Assembly: GCF_027947575.1 (NCBI RefSeq)
Contig: NZ_CP116256.1
Location: 3,720,001-3,784,000, forward strand
From: Streptomyces rubrogriseus
GTDB taxonomy: Bacteria > Actinomycetota > Actinomycetes > Streptomycetales > Streptomycetaceae
Reading direction: 5' to 3'
Length of the DNA stretch: 64,000 bases
Both the position numbers and the translations under genes were made by a program. A model generated the notes under the pieces. It searched no databases, was not told the origin of the DNA, and was given only the letters and a program-made list of their open reading frames with translations. How positions within the stretch are numbered: position 1 is the first letter of the stretch; every line of letters begins with the position of its first letter. Of this stretch, positions 15,234-24,110 are shown one piece after another.

Positions 15234-16601
15234 ATGGGTGCCCAAGCGCCATCCGCGGCAGTCGAGAGAACTGCCATCAAGAAGGTCTCAGTCCGCCTCG
15301 TGCCGTTCGTGGCGCTGATGTTCTTCGTGAACTACCTGGACCGCACGGCCGTCTCGTTCGCCGAACCGAACGGCATGGGACAGGACCTCGCCCTGACCGC
15401 CGCCCAGTTCGGCTTCGCGTCCGGGATCTTCTTCCTCGGCTACATCGTGCTCGAGGTCCCCAGCAACATGGCCCTGCACCGCTTCGGGGCCCGCCGCTGG
15501 CTGGCCAGGATCATGGTGACCTGGGGGATCGTCTCCCTCCTGTTCACCTGGGTCAGCAGCAGCGGCGAGCTCTACACGCTGCGCTTCCTGCTCGGCGTCG
15601 CCGAGGCCGGGTTCTTCCCCGGCGCGATCCTCTTCCTGAGCCAGTGGGTGCCCTCCCGCCACCGCACCAAGATCCTCGGCCTGTTCTACCTCGCCCAGCC
15701 GCTGACCACCGTCTTCGGCGCCCCGCTGGCGGGCTGGCTGATCGGCCGGCACGGGCTCTTCGGCCTGGAGGGCTGGCGGGTGATGTTCCTGTTCGTCTCG
15801 CTGCCCGCGATCGTCCTGGGTGTCGTCGCCTGGTTCTACCTGATCGACAAGCCCGCCGACGCCAAGTGGCTCACCCCCGCCGAGCGCGACTGGCTGACCA
15901 CCGAACTGGCCGCCGAGAACGCCCAGAAGACCGGCCACGAGAGCAAGCACGCCAAGGGCGACCTCAGGAAGGCCTTCGGCAGCGGACGGGTCTGGACCCT
16001 CGCCGCCGTCTACTTCGGCTTCGTCTACGGCCTGTACGCCCTCGCCTTCTTCCTGCCGACGATCATCAACGGCTTCCAGGACCAGTACGACACCACGTTC
16101 AGCGTCATGGACAAGGCCTGGATCACCGCCATCCCGTACCTGCCCGCCGCGGTCGTCCTCTTCTTCTGGACCCGGCACGCCACCCGTCACGGCACCCGCA
16201 CCTGGCACGTGGCAGGCCCGGCCGTAGTCGGCGGCGTGTCCATCCCCCTCGCGCTCTACATGGGTTCCCCGACCGCCACCGTCGCGGTGATCACCGTGAC
16301 CGCCTGCGCCATCTTCGCCGCGCTGCCCGTCTTCTGGTCGGTGCCCTCCCGCTTCCTGACCGGAGCCGCCGCCGCGGCCGGCATCGCCCTGATCAACACC
16401 GCGGGCAACGTCGCCGGATTCGCCTCCAGCTACATCACCGGCTGGCTCAAGGACTGGAGCGGCGCCTACTACGTACCGCTCTACCTCGTCGGCTTCTTCA
16501 TGCTGCTGTCCGCCGTGCTGATGATCCTGCTCGCCGCCCGCGACCGCACCGGCGAGCCCGCCACCGCCCCCGAACCCCAGGCCGAGGAGGCCCTGCGATG
16601 A
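15234..16601 (+). CDS. MFS transporter, anion:cation symporter type
   Basis: 455-residue major facilitator with about 12 membrane spans. The N-terminal NYLDRTAVSFA and the loop between spans 2 and 3 (HRFGARRWLARIM) are signatures of the ACS subfamily, which moves sugar acids, tartrate, phthalate and related polyhydroxy compounds. A cytoplasmic loop rich in Lys/Glu splits the two halves. ATG 15234 has GAGGAG upstream. It is the first gene of an operon in which every following gene starts within or right after its predecessor; the kinase ATG is at 16598, overlapping this stop. It presumably imports the pathway substrate. Confidence 0.93.
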   Translation: MGAQAPSAAVERTAIKKVSVRLVPFVALMFFVNYLDRTAVSFAEPNGMGQDLALTAAQFGFASGIFFLGYIVLEVPSNMALHRFGARRWLARIMVTWGIVSLLFTWVSSSGELYTLRFLLGVAEAGFFPGAILFLSQWVPSRHRTKILGLFYLAQPLTTVFGAPLAGWLIGRHGLFGLEGWRVMFLFVSLPAIVLGVVAWFYLIDKPADAKWLTPAERDWLTTELAAENAQKTGHESKHAKGDLRKAFGSGRVWTLAAVYFGFVYGLYALAFFLPTIINGFQDQYDTTFSVMDKAWITAIPYLPAAVVLFFWTRHATRHGTRTWHVAGPAVVGGVSIPLALYMGSPTATVAVITVTACAIFAALPVFWSVPSRFLTGAAAAAGIALINTAGNVAGFASSYITGWLKDWSGAYYVPLYLVGFFMLLSAVLMILLAARDRTGEPATAPEPQAEEALR

Positions 16602-18364
16602 CCCGCCTGTTCAACGACCCGGCCGCCTTCGCCGACGAGGCGCTGGAGGGCTTCACCGCCGCGCACCGGCGCTGGGTCCGGCCGGTCACCGGCGGAGTCG
16701 TCCGGGCCACCGCCACCCCGGCCGGCCAGGTCGCCGTGGTGATCGGCGGCGGCTCCGGCCACTACCCCGCGTTCTCCGGCCTGGTCGGCCGCGGTCTGGC
16801 ACACGGCGCTGCCGTCGGGAACGTCTTCGCCTCGCCCTCCGCCCGGCAGATCCACTCCGTGGCCACCGCCGCGCACGGGGGCGGGGGAGTCCTGCTGATG
16901 TACGGCAACTACGCCGGTGACGTCCTGCACTTCGGACAGGCCGCCGAGCGGCTCGCCGCCGACGGCGTCGAGACCCGCACGTTCGCCGTCGCCGACGACA
17001 TCTCCAGCGCGGGCCCCGACGAATCCGCCAAGCGCCGTGGCATAGCCGGTGACCTGCCCGTCTTCAAGGCGGCGGCCGCCGCGGCCGAGCAGGGCCTGCC
17101 CCTGGAGGAGGTGCTGCGGGTCGCCGAACGGGCGGGTGCCCGCACCCGTTCCTTCGGGATCGCCTTCTCCGGCTGCACCCTGCCCGGCGCCGACCATCCC
17201 CTGTTCACCGTGCCCGAGGCCCGGATGGCCGTGGGCCTCGGTATCCACGGCGAGCCCGGCATCGGCGAGGAGGCCCTGCCCACCGCCGACGAGGCGGCCC
17301 GGCTGCTGGTCGACACCCTGCTGAAGGAGCTGCCCGAGGACGTCGCCGACCCGGCGGGACAGCGTGCCGCGGTGATCCTCAACGGCCTCGGCTCGGTCAA
17401 GTACGAGGAGCTGTTCGTCGTCTACCGCGAGGTCGCGGCCCTCCTCGGCGACGCCGGTGTGGAGATCGTCGATCCCGAGGTCGGCGAACTGGTCACCAGC
17501 TTCGACATGGCCGGCATCTCGCTGACGCTGACCTGGCTGGACGACCGGCTGGAGGAGTTGTGGCGGGCCCCGGCCGACACACCGGCCTACCGCAAGGGCG
17601 CCCTCGGCGGCCCGGAGCCCGACCAGGACCGGGCGGCCGCGACCGCCGCTGCCGAGGACACCGCCGTATCCGACGCGGCCGCCTCCGGCATCACGGCCGT
17701 ACCCGCCGCCTCGGACGCCTCCCGCCGGGCCGCCGACACCGTCCTGGCCGCCCTGGACGCGGTGGCCCGGGTCGTCGACGCCCACGCCGACGAACTCGGC
17801 CGTATCGACGCCGTGGCCGGTGACGGCGACCACGGCATCGGCATGCAACGCGGCTCCACGGCCGCCCACCGGGCCGCCGCCGACGCCCACGGGCTCGGCG
17901 GGGGTGCCGGAACCGTCCTCACCCGCGCCGCCGACGCCTGGGCCGACAAGGCGGGCGGCACCTCCGGCGCGCTGTGGGGCACGATCCTGCGCGCCCTCGG
18001 CACGGCCCTCGGTGACCGGGACGCCCCCGACGCCGCCCGCGTCGCCGAAGGGGTCACCGAGGCCTCCGCCGCCGTACGCAGGCTGGGCGGGGCCGAGGTC
18101 GGCGACAAGACCATGGTCGACGTCCTGGTCCCCTTCGCCGACGCGCTGGCCGCCGCCACGGCCGAGGGCCTGCCCCTCGCCGAGGCCTGGGACCGCGCCG
18201 CCACCGCCGCCACCGCGGCCGCCGCCGGCACCGCCGACCTGCTGCCCCGCCGGGGCCGGGCCCGCCCGCACGCCGAGAAGTCCCTCGGCACCCCCGACGC
18301 GGGCGCCCACTCCCTCGCCCTGATCACCCGCGCCGTCCACGGCGCACTGCTCGACCACCACTGA
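16598..18364 (+). CDS. DhaK-DhaL fusion kinase, probable erythrulose kinase (DerK/LerK-like)
   Basis: 588 residues combining both halves of an ATP-dependent dihydroxyacetone kinase. DhaK part (about 1-330): [17 protein letters not shown] at the substrate pocket and [11 protein letters not shown], whose His forms the covalent hemiaminal with the ketone. A linker rich in Ala/Thr follows (about 330-390). DhaL part (about 390-588): [11 protein letters not shown] (Mg/ATP aspartates), [16 protein letters not shown], and a degenerate C-terminal [19 protein letters not shown]. Homologues of this architecture phosphorylate D- or L-erythrulose in mycobacterial tetritol pathways. With RpiB- and TPI-like genes next door, erythrulose is a more likely substrate than dihydroxyacetone, but sequence alone does not prove it. 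Confidence 0.85.
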   Translation: MTRLFNDPAAFADEALEGFTAAHRRWVRPVTGGVVRATATPAGQVAVVIGGGSGHYPAFSGLVGRGLAHGAAVGNVFASPSARQIHSVATAAHGGGGVLLMYGNYAGDVLHFGQAAERLAADGVETRTFAVADDISSAGPDESAKRRGIAGDLPVFKAAAAAAEQGLPLEEVLRVAERAGARTRSFGIAFSGCTLPGADHPLFTVPEARMAVGLGIHGEPGIGEEALPTADEAARLLVDTLLKELPEDVADPAGQRAAVILNGLGSVKYEELFVVYREVAALLGDAGVEIVDPEVGELVTSFDMAGISLTLTWLDDRLEELWRAPADTPAYRKGALGGPEPDQDRAAATAAAEDTAVSDAAASGITAVPAASDASRRAADTVLAALDAVARVVDAHADELGRIDAVAGDGDHGIGMQRGSTAAHRAAADAHGLGGGAGTVLTRAADAWADKAGGTSGALWGTILRALGTALGDRDAPDAARVAEGVTEASAAVRRLGGAEVGDKTMVDVLVPFADALAAATAEGLPLAEAWDRAATAATAAAAGTADLLPRRGRARPHAEKSLGTPDAGAHSLALITRAVHGALLDHH

Positions 18365-18375
18365 GGAAAGCCGCC

Positions 18376-18888
18376 ATGACCGACAAGCTCCGCATCGTCG
18401 TCGGCTCCGACGACGCCGGCCACCAGTACAAGGAAGCCCTCAAGCAGGACCTGCGCGGCAGCGCCCTGGTCGCCGAGGTCACCGACGTCGGCGTCGACGC
18501 CGACGGCCACACCGCCTACCCCAAGGTGGCCATCGCCGCCGCCGAGATGGTCGCCCGGGGCGAGGCCGACCGCGCCCTGCTGGTGTGCGGCACGGGCCTC
18601 GGCGTCGCCATCGCCGCCAACAAGGTCAGGGGCATCCGGGCCGTCACCGCGCACGACTCCTTCTCCGTCGAGCGGGCGGTCCTGTCCAACAACGCCCAGG
18701 TCCTCACCTTCGGCCAGCGCGTCGTGGGCCTCGAACTGGCCCGCCGCCTCGCCGCCGAATGGCTCACCTACCGCTTCGACGAGAGCTCGGCGTCGGCCGC
18801 CAAGGTCCAGCTGATGAGCGACTACGAGACCGCCGACGACGCCGGTGCGGCGAGCGGGAGCGCGGCCGACGGCGGGGCGGCCGCCTGA
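18376..18888 (+). CDS. RpiB/LacAB family isomerase, EryI/DerI-like
   Basis: 170-residue RpiB-fold aldose-ketose isomerase: [21 protein letters not shown] at the N-terminus, [40 protein letters not shown] with the catalytic Cys and the CGTG-x-G phosphate loop, then [26 protein letters not shown]. In tetritol pathways the RpiB homologue (EryI or DerI) converts D-erythrulose 4-phosphate to D-erythrose 4-phosphate. The family's usual role is ribose-5-phosphate isomerase, and this copy may keep some of that activity. ATG follows a GAGGAAAG ribosome binding site; the stop shares one base with the next start (TGATG). The Ala/Gly-rich C-terminal tail looks like linker sequence. Confidence 0.88.
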   Translation: MTDKLRIVVGSDDAGHQYKEALKQDLRGSALVAEVTDVGVDADGHTAYPKVAIAAAEMVARGEADRALLVCGTGLGVAIAANKVRGIRAVTAHDSFSVERAVLSNNAQVLTFGQRVVGLELARRLAAEWLTYRFDESSASAAKVQLMSDYETADDAGAASGSAADGGAAA

Positions 18889-19673
18889 TGCCCGCCCCCG
18901 CACCGTCCCCCGTGCTGCTGGGGGTGAGCCTCAAGATGTACTTCGGCCACCACCAGACGCTCAACTGGTCCCGCGGGATCGCGGCCCTGGCCGAACGGCA
19001 CCCCGCCGTCACCTCCGGCGCCGCCCGCCTCTTCGTCCTGCCCACCTTCCCGGCCCTGGTCCCCGCCACCGGCATCCTCGCCCCCTACGGCGTGGCGCTG
19101 GGCGCCCAGGACATCGCCACCGAGGACAGCGGCCCCTACACCGGCGAGGTCGGCGGCCCGGTCCTCAAGGAGATCGGCTGCCGCTACGCCGAGGTCGGCC
19201 ACGCCGAGCGCCGCCGCCTGTACGGCGAGGGCGACACCGTCGTCGCCGCCAAGACCGCCGCCGCCCTGCGCAACGGCCTCACCCCCGTCCTGTGCGTCGG
19301 CGAACGCGACGCGGCCGACCCGGCCGACGCAGCCTCCCGCACGGTCGCCGAGGCGGAACGGCTGCTCGGCGGCCTTTCGGGCGCGGTCGTCCTCGCCTAC
19401 GAGCCGCAGTGGGCCATCGGCGCCCCCGAGCCCGCCTCCGCCGACCACATCGCCACCGTCTGCACCGCCCTGCGCGGCTGGCTCGACTCCCACCCCCGGC
19501 ACGCCGGTTCCACCGTCATCTACGGCGGCAGCGCGGGCCCCGGCCTGCTGACCCGCCTGGCCGGCACCGCCGAGGGCCTGTTCCTCGGCCGCTTCGCCCA
19601 CGACCCGGCCAACGTCGAGGCGATCCTCGACGAGATCCGGTCCCCGGCCACCACCTCGGCGGCGGTGGCGTGA
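18888..19673 (+). CDS. Triosephosphate-isomerase-like protein, EryH/LerI-like
   Basis: 261-residue TIM barrel with all TPI catalytic residues: Lys in GVSLKMYFG, His in EVGHAERR and Glu in AYEPQWAIG, plus the phosphate-binding YGGSAGPG near the C-terminus. The catalytic loop and N-terminus differ from glycolytic TPI (SLKMYFG for the usual GNWKM). In the Brucella erythritol pathway EryH (TpiA2) isomerises L-erythrulose 1-phosphate to D-erythrulose 4-phosphate, and LerI does so in mycobacteria; this gene's position between the kinase and other isomerases fits that role. It is translationally coupled on both sides. Confidence 0.87.
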   Translation: MPAPAPSPVLLGVSLKMYFGHHQTLNWSRGIAALAERHPAVTSGAARLFVLPTFPALVPATGILAPYGVALGAQDIATEDSGPYTGEVGGPVLKEIGCRYAEVGHAERRRLYGEGDTVVAAKTAAALRNGLTPVLCVGERDAADPADAASRTVAEAERLLGGLSGAVVLAYEPQWAIGAPEPASADHIATVCTALRGWLDSHPRHAGSTVIYGGSAGPGLLTRLAGTAEGLFLGRFAHDPANVEAILDEIRSPATTSAAVA

Positions 19674-20473
19674 TGGCGTACGGCATCAGCACCTACGCCT
19701 ACTTCTGGCGTCTCTCGGCCCGCGCCCCCCAGCCGATGGGCCTGCCGGACATGCTCCGCGACACGGCGGAGCTGGGCGGCCAGGTCTTCCAGATCTGCGA
19801 CTACGCGCCGATCGAGTCCTACGACCGCGCGCGGCTCGCCGACCTCCGCGACACCGCCGCCGACCTCGGCCTGACCCTCGAACTCGGCACCCGCGGCATC
19901 CGTCCCGACCACCTGCTCACGTACCTCGACCTGGCGGGCGAGCTGGGCGTGACCCTGGTGCGCTCCATGCTCAACACGGCCGACCACCGCCCGGACACCG
20001 CCGAGGCCGTGACCCTCCTGAAGGAGGCCGTGCCCCGCTATGCCGCCGCGGGCGTCACCCTCGGCCTGGAGACCTACGAGCAGGTCGCCACCGACGACCT
20101 GGTGAGCGTCGTACGCGCCGTCGACGACCCGCACCTCGGCATCGTCCTCGACCCCGGCAACAGCGTCGCCCGGCTGGAACGCCCCGCCGACGTGGTGGTC
20201 GCCACCGCGCCGTACGTGGTCAACATCCACGTCAAGGACTTCGCCTTCACCCGCCGCGACGGCTGGGTCGGCTTCACCTACGCGGGCTGCCCGCTCGGCG
20301 AGGGCCTCCTGGACTACGACGCCATGATCGCCGCAGTGGGTCCGGGGGACCGCGGCATCAACCAGATCGTGGAGCACTGGCTCCCATGGCAGGACGAGGG
20401 CTACGACGCCACCGCCCGGCTCGAACACCAGTGGACGCAGCACAGCATCAACACCCTCCTGAGGAGCAAGTAA
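19673..20473 (+). CDS. Xylose-isomerase-like TIM barrel sugar phosphate isomerase/epimerase
   Basis: 266-residue AP-endonuclease-2/xylose-isomerase-type barrel. Metal ligand positions look present: Glu in TLGLETYEQ, Asp in GIVLDPGNS, His in VNIHVKDF, Glu in QIVEHWLP. EryC, a related barrel in Brucella, epimerises D-erythrulose 1-phosphate to L-erythrulose 1-phosphate, so a 3-epimerase or ketose isomerase in the same pathway is a reasonable guess. Members of this superfamily also include hydroxypyruvate and 2-oxo-tetronate isomerases, which cannot be excluded. The ATG overlaps the preceding stop; the stop overlaps the next ATG. Confidence 0.82.
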   Translation: MAYGISTYAYFWRLSARAPQPMGLPDMLRDTAELGGQVFQICDYAPIESYDRARLADLRDTAADLGLTLELGTRGIRPDHLLTYLDLAGELGVTLVRSMLNTADHRPDTAEAVTLLKEAVPRYAAAGVTLGLETYEQVATDDLVSVVRAVDDPHLGIVLDPGNSVARLERPADVVVATAPYVVNIHVKDFAFTRRDGWVGFTYAGCPLGEGLLDYDAMIAAVGPGDRGINQIVEHWLPWQDEGYDATARLEHQWTQHSINTLLRSK

Positions 20474-21348
20474 TGGCCACCGAGATCCAGACCCGCGCCG
20501 ACGTGCAGACCGTCGCCGTCATCGGGGCCGCCGGCAAGATGGGCCAGCGTGTCTCCAACAACCTGGTCGACAGCGACTTCCGGGTCCTCTTCAGCGAGGC
20601 GTCGCCCAAGGGGCAGGAGCTGATCCGCGACCTCGGCCGCGAACTGACCGAGTCCGCCGCCGCCGCGGCCGAGGCGGACGTCGTCGTCCTCGCCGTGCCC
20701 GACGTGGTCCTCGGCAAGGTCTCCGAGGAACTCGTGCCGCTCATGAAGCCGGGCACCGTCGTCCTCACCCTCGACCCGGCCGCCGCCTACGCCGGTCTGC
20801 TCTTCGCCCGCGAGGACATCCACTACGCCTGCGCCCACCCCTGCCACCCCTCGGTGTTCCTGGAGCGCACCACCAAGGAGGAGTGGCAGGACACCTTCGG
20901 CGGCATCGCCGCCCCGCAGGAGGTCGTCGCCGCCTACGAGGGCGGGGACGCGGCCAAGCAGGAACTCGCCGACTCCGTCATCCGCGTCATGTACGCCCCG
21001 GTCGTCGACGTCCACTGGGTCACCGTGAAGCAGCTCGCCGTGCTGGAGCCGACCCTCGTCGAGACCATCGCCTGCATGGTCGGCGCCCTGCTGACCGAGG
21101 CCCTGCACGAGACCGTCCACACCGTCGGCGTCCCCGAGAAGGCGGCCCGCGCGATGCTGCTCGGCCACACCCAGGTCGCCCTCGCCAACACCCTGAAGGG
21201 CTCCAACCCCTTCTCGGACGCCTGCCTGATCGCCATGGACTACGGCCGTGAGTCCATCGTGCGCGAGGACTGGAAGAAGGTCTTCGACGACGAGGAGCTG
21301 GACAAGGTCATCACACGCATGCTGAAGATCAAGGAGATCAAGCGCTGA
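20473..21348 (+). CDS. NAD(P)-binding oxidoreductase with PGDH_C domain
   Basis: 291 residues: Rossmann domain (VAVIGAAGKMGQRVSNNL, with GxxGxMG loop; EADVVVLAVPDVVLGKV) followed by an all-helical phosphogluconate-dehydrogenase-type C domain (HPCHPSVFLERTTKEEWQD, HWVTVKQLAVLEPTLVETIAC). This combination is found in D-apionate oxidoisomerase (ApnO) and related sugar-acid dehydrogenases. It is not a known component of erythritol pathways, so either the substrate is a branched or acid sugar oxidised here, or this is a new step. Last gene of the operon, followed by a strong terminator. Confidence 0.8.
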   Translation: MATEIQTRADVQTVAVIGAAGKMGQRVSNNLVDSDFRVLFSEASPKGQELIRDLGRELTESAAAAAEADVVVLAVPDVVLGKVSEELVPLMKPGTVVLTLDPAAAYAGLLFAREDIHYACAHPCHPSVFLERTTKEEWQDTFGGIAAPQEVVAAYEGGDAAKQELADSVIRVMYAPVVDVHWVTVKQLAVLEPTLVETIACMVGALLTEALHETVHTVGVPEKAARAMLLGHTQVALANTLKGSNPFSDACLIAMDYGRESIVREDWKKVFDDEELDKVITRMLKIKEIKR

Positions 21349-21360
21349 CCCAAAGCTACG

Positions 21361-21398
21361 GGCGACGCCGGAGACCCGCACGGGCCTCCGGCGTCGCC
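21361..21398. terminator. Terminator of the tetrose-pathway operon and pepE
   Basis: A 13-base perfect stem (GGCGACGCCGGAG with its complement) closing a 12-base loop, in the 58-base gap between two convergent genes. Symmetry lets it act on both transcripts. Confidence 0.8.
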
Positions 21399-21406
21399 GC
21401 GTGCGC

Positions 21407-22138
21407 TCAGGAGCGGGTGCTGGTGTCGAACTCGCCCCGTACGTCGAGCAGTTCGGACAGGTCCGAGCCCACCGCCAACTCGCACGGGGCCGTACCCCGC
21501 CGGAACAGCCGGGCGTCGCGCTCGCCGCCGAGCACCGCCCGGTCGCCCTCGACCCGCAGCCAGGAACCCTCCCGCAGGCCCAGCACGGGCACGTCGTTCT
21601 CCTCCAGGAACTCCCGCAGTCGCTCCTCGCGGGTCTCGCCCTTGTGCGTCGAGCCGGGGTCCGGGTCCAGGTAGTGCGGGTTGATCTGGAACGGCACCAG
21701 GCCCAGCGTCTCGAAGGACGGCGGCTCGACGATCGGCATGTCGTTGGTGGTGCGCAGCGAGGGCGCCGCCATGTTGGTCCCGGCGCTGGCCCCCATGTAC
21801 GGCAGACCGCCGCGCACGGCCTTGGTCAGCGCCTCCCGCAGCCCCGTCCGGTACAGCGCGGAGAGCAGCCGGAAGGAGTTGCCGCCGCCCACGAACACGG
21901 CGTCCGCCTCGTCGAGCCGGGCGAGCGGGTCGCCGCCCTCGTGCACGCCCCGCACGTCGATCCCGGCGTCGGCGAGCGCGCCCCGGACCCGCGCGGTGTA
22001 GGTGTCGTGGTCGGCCAGCGCGTACGGGACGAAGGCCAGCCGGGCACCGGCGGGCAGGAAGCCGGTCACGGTGTCGAGGGCGTGTTCCAGGTAGCCGCGG
22101 CCGTGCTGGGTGGAGTTGGACAGGAGCAGGAGGTTCAC
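21407..22138 (-). CDS. pepE: Peptidase E family (S51) aspartyl dipeptidase
   Basis: 243-residue PepE-type serine peptidase with class I glutamine-amidotransferase-like fold. The nucleophile elbow is GASAGTN, with GGGNSFRLL forming the oxyanion/substrate loop and NPHYLDP carrying the likely His. S51 enzymes hydrolyse dipeptides with N-terminal Asp and some related amides. GTG start at 22138 has GAGGAA seven bases upstream. It lies downstream of, and reads with, the IclR regulator, and opposite to a permease and M20 peptidase operon, suggesting a shared role in using dipeptide-like compounds. Confidence 0.9.
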   Translation of the reverse strand: MNLLLLSNSTQHGRGYLEHALDTVTGFLPAGARLAFVPYALADHDTYTARVRGALADAGIDVRGVHEGGDPLARLDEADAVFVGGGNSFRLLSALYRTGLREALTKAVRGGLPYMGASAGTNMAAPSLRTTNDMPIVEPPSFETLGLVPFQINPHYLDPDPGSTHKGETREERLREFLEENDVPVLGLREGSWLRVEGDRAVLGGERDARLFRRGTAPCELAVGSDLSELLDVRGEFDTSTRS

Positions 22139-22175
22139 GGGTTCTTCCTCGTCGACGGGGTGGATCGGTGGTGCG

Positions 22176-23012
22176 TCAGGACGTACTACGGGGCGCGCGC
22201 GGGCGCCGGTGGTGCTGGGGCGGGTGGGTCAGGCGCTGCTCCAGCAGCCGGGCGGCGCGGCGCAGCACCTCCAGCCGGTCCTCGGGCCCCTCGGGGAAGC
22301 GCTCCTTGGCGGCGCCGAGGCTGAGGCTGCCGTAGGGCTCCGAGCCGAGGAACACCGGCATGGCGACCGTGCCGATGCCGGCGTCGTACTCGCCGACCGT
22401 CCACGCGTAGCCCTGAGCGCGGACGGTGCGGAACTCGCGCTCCAGCTGATCGGGGTCGGTGACCGTGCGCTCGGTGAAGCGCGCCATCGGACGCCCGCGG
22501 AAGAGCCGGTGGCGCTGCTCGTCGGGCAGGAAGGCGTAGAAGGACTTGCTGGTGGCGCCCGCGTGCGCCGGGTACAGCTCGCCGACCAGCGGGTAGTAGC
22601 GCAGCGGCCCCTCCTCGCCCTCGACGGCCGCGACACAGCGCATGTGGAAGCTGTCGGGCAGGCAGAAGAGCACCGTGTCGCCGGTCGCCGCCCGCAACTC
22701 CTGCAGCACCGGTTCCGCGAGCAGCTCCAGGGAGCCCGAACGCTCCCACAGGCGGCCCAGGCGCAGGGCGGCCGGGCCGATCCGGTAGCGGCGGGTCGCG
22801 GGGTCGGAGACCAGGAAACCGCGGCCCGCGAGGGTGGACAGCAGCCGCTGGGCGACCGAGGTGTCCCAGCCGAACTCGGCGGCGATCTCGGTGACGCCCC
22901 AGTCCGGGCGGGTGCGCTCGAACGCCAGCAGTACCAGCAGGGCGCGGTCGACGGTCTGCAGCGCCCCGGCCGGCGTCCTGCGGTCCACGGGTTCAACCGG
23001 GCGACCGGCCAT
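22176..23012 (-). CDS. IclR family regulator
   Basis: 278 residues: N-terminal winged helix (LQTVDRALLVLLAFERTRPDWGVTEIAAEFGWDTSVAQRLLSTL in helix-turn-helix order) and an IclR effector domain (DTVLFCLPDSFHMRCVAAVEG, GATSKSFYAFLPDEQRH). ATG 23012 has a GAGGAG ribosome binding site; the frame extends further upstream but without one. It is divergent from the DUF1177-permease-M20 operon; the 144-base gap holds an imperfect dyad CCGT-N10-ACGG at 23061-23078 that may be its operator (weak). Ligand unknown, plausibly the transported compound. Confidence 0.9.
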   Translation of the reverse strand: MAGRPVEPVDRRTPAGALQTVDRALLVLLAFERTRPDWGVTEIAAEFGWDTSVAQRLLSTLAGRGFLVSDPATRRYRIGPAALRLGRLWERSGSLELLAEPVLQELRAATGDTVLFCLPDSFHMRCVAAVEGEEGPLRYYPLVGELYPAHAGATSKSFYAFLPDEQRHRLFRGRPMARFTERTVTDPDQLEREFRTVRAQGYAWTVGEYDAGIGTVAMPVFLGSEPYGSLSLGAAKERFPEGPEDRLEVLRRAARLLEQRLTHPPQHHRRPRAPRSTS

Positions 23013-23156
23013 GACGGCTCCTCTCAGCCACTTCTCACCCTCGCATCTCACCATGCAGACCCGTATTGCAGATAACGGGAAACAGTTGCGGACAACGCTA
23101 GTCCATCCCGAACCTGCTGGGAGCACCGCCCCCGGTGCGGATCAGGAGAACTGCCC

Positions 23157-24110
23157 ATGTTGAAGTACGTCCTGGACCTCGTGGATCTGCTCGACGATCC
23201 CGACGTCGACGGCAAGCGCGTCGCCGCCCACCTCGACTCCGTGGCGGGCCCCGAGGGCTCCGGCGCCGAGGTCACCACCGTCACCGGCGAACGCGGCTCG
23301 ACGGACTTCGTGCTCGTACGGATACCGGGCCGGGCCGGCCGTACCCGTGGCGGTTCCGCGCGGACGCTCGGCGTGGTGGGGCGGCTCGGCGGCGTCGGGG
23401 CGCGCCCGGAGGCCGTCGGCCTGGTCTCCGACGCGGACGGCGCCGTCGCGGCGCTCGCCACCGCCGCCAAGCTGCTCGACATGCGGCGCCGGGGCGACGT
23501 GCTCGACGGCGACGTGATCGTGGCCACGCACATCTGCCCGGACGCCCCGACCGCACCGCACGACCCGGTGCCCTTCATGGACTCGCCCGTCGACATCGCG
23601 ACCATGAACCGGCACGAGGTCACCGGTGAGATGGAGGCCGTGCTCTCCGTCGACACCACCAAGGGCAACCGCATCATCAACCACAAGGGCCTCGCCCTGT
23701 CGCCCACCGTCAAGGAGGGCTGGGTGCTCAGGGTGAGCGAGCGGCTCGGCGAGCTGCTGGCCGTGGTGACCGGTGAGCCCTTGGTCACGTACCCCGTGAC
23801 CACCCAGGACATCACCCCGTACGGTAACGGTGTACACCACATCAATTCGATCCTGCAGCCCGCCACGGCGACGGCCGCACCGGTGGTCGGTCTCGCGATC
23901 ACCTCCGCGGCGGCGGTGCCCGGCTGCCAGACGGGCGCCAGCCACGAGACCGACATCGCGGCAGCCGCCCGGTTCGCCGTCGAGACCGCGAAGGCCTACG
24001 GCGGCGGACAGCTCGACTTCCACGACGACCAGGAGTTCGACGCCCTCGTGTCCCGCTACGGCTCGCTGACCCGGCTGCAGACCCTCGGCCGCGAACCCGG
24101 GGGGTCGTGA
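23157..24110 (+). CDS. DUF1177 family protein
   Basis: 317 residues matching the DUF1177 family as I know it. No signal or membrane span. Conserved-looking blocks are ATHICPDAPTAPHDPVPFMDS (His/Cys/Asp cluster that could bind metal), VDTTKGNRIINHKGLALSPTVKEGWVL, and GHHIN-like NGVHHINSILQP, followed by QTGASHETDIAAAARF. Family genes sit beside transporters, peptidases and racemases in several phyla, but no activity is established. ATG 23157 has AGGAGA upstream. Its stop overlaps the permease start (GTGA), so the two are coupled. A metal-dependent hydrolase is a reasonable guess only. Confidence 0.8.
   Translation: MLKYVLDLVDLLDDPDVDGKRVAAHLDSVAGPEGSGAEVTTVTGERGSTDFVLVRIPGRAGRTRGGSARTLGVVGRLGGVGARPEAVGLVSDADGAVAALATAAKLLDMRRRGDVLDGDVIVATHICPDAPTAPHDPVPFMDSPVDIATMNRHEVTGEMEAVLSVDTTKGNRIINHKGLALSPTVKEGWVLRVSERLGELLAVVTGEPLVTYPVTTQDITPYGNGVHHINSILQPATATAAPVVGLAITSAAAVPGCQTGASHETDIAAAARFAVETAKAYGGGQLDFHDDQEFDALVSRYGSLTRLQTLGREPGGS

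Noticed and set aside
16481..18361. Long opposite-strand frame over the DhaK-DhaL gene, Gly/Val-rich.
   Set aside because: Shadow of the kinase gene; composition is typical of reverse reading and no ribosome binding site fits.
18888..19673. TPI-like gene as the glycolytic triosephosphate isomerase.
   Set aside because: It lies in a catabolic operon away from gap/pgk genes and differs at the N-terminal loop, so a pathway-specific isomerase is more likely.
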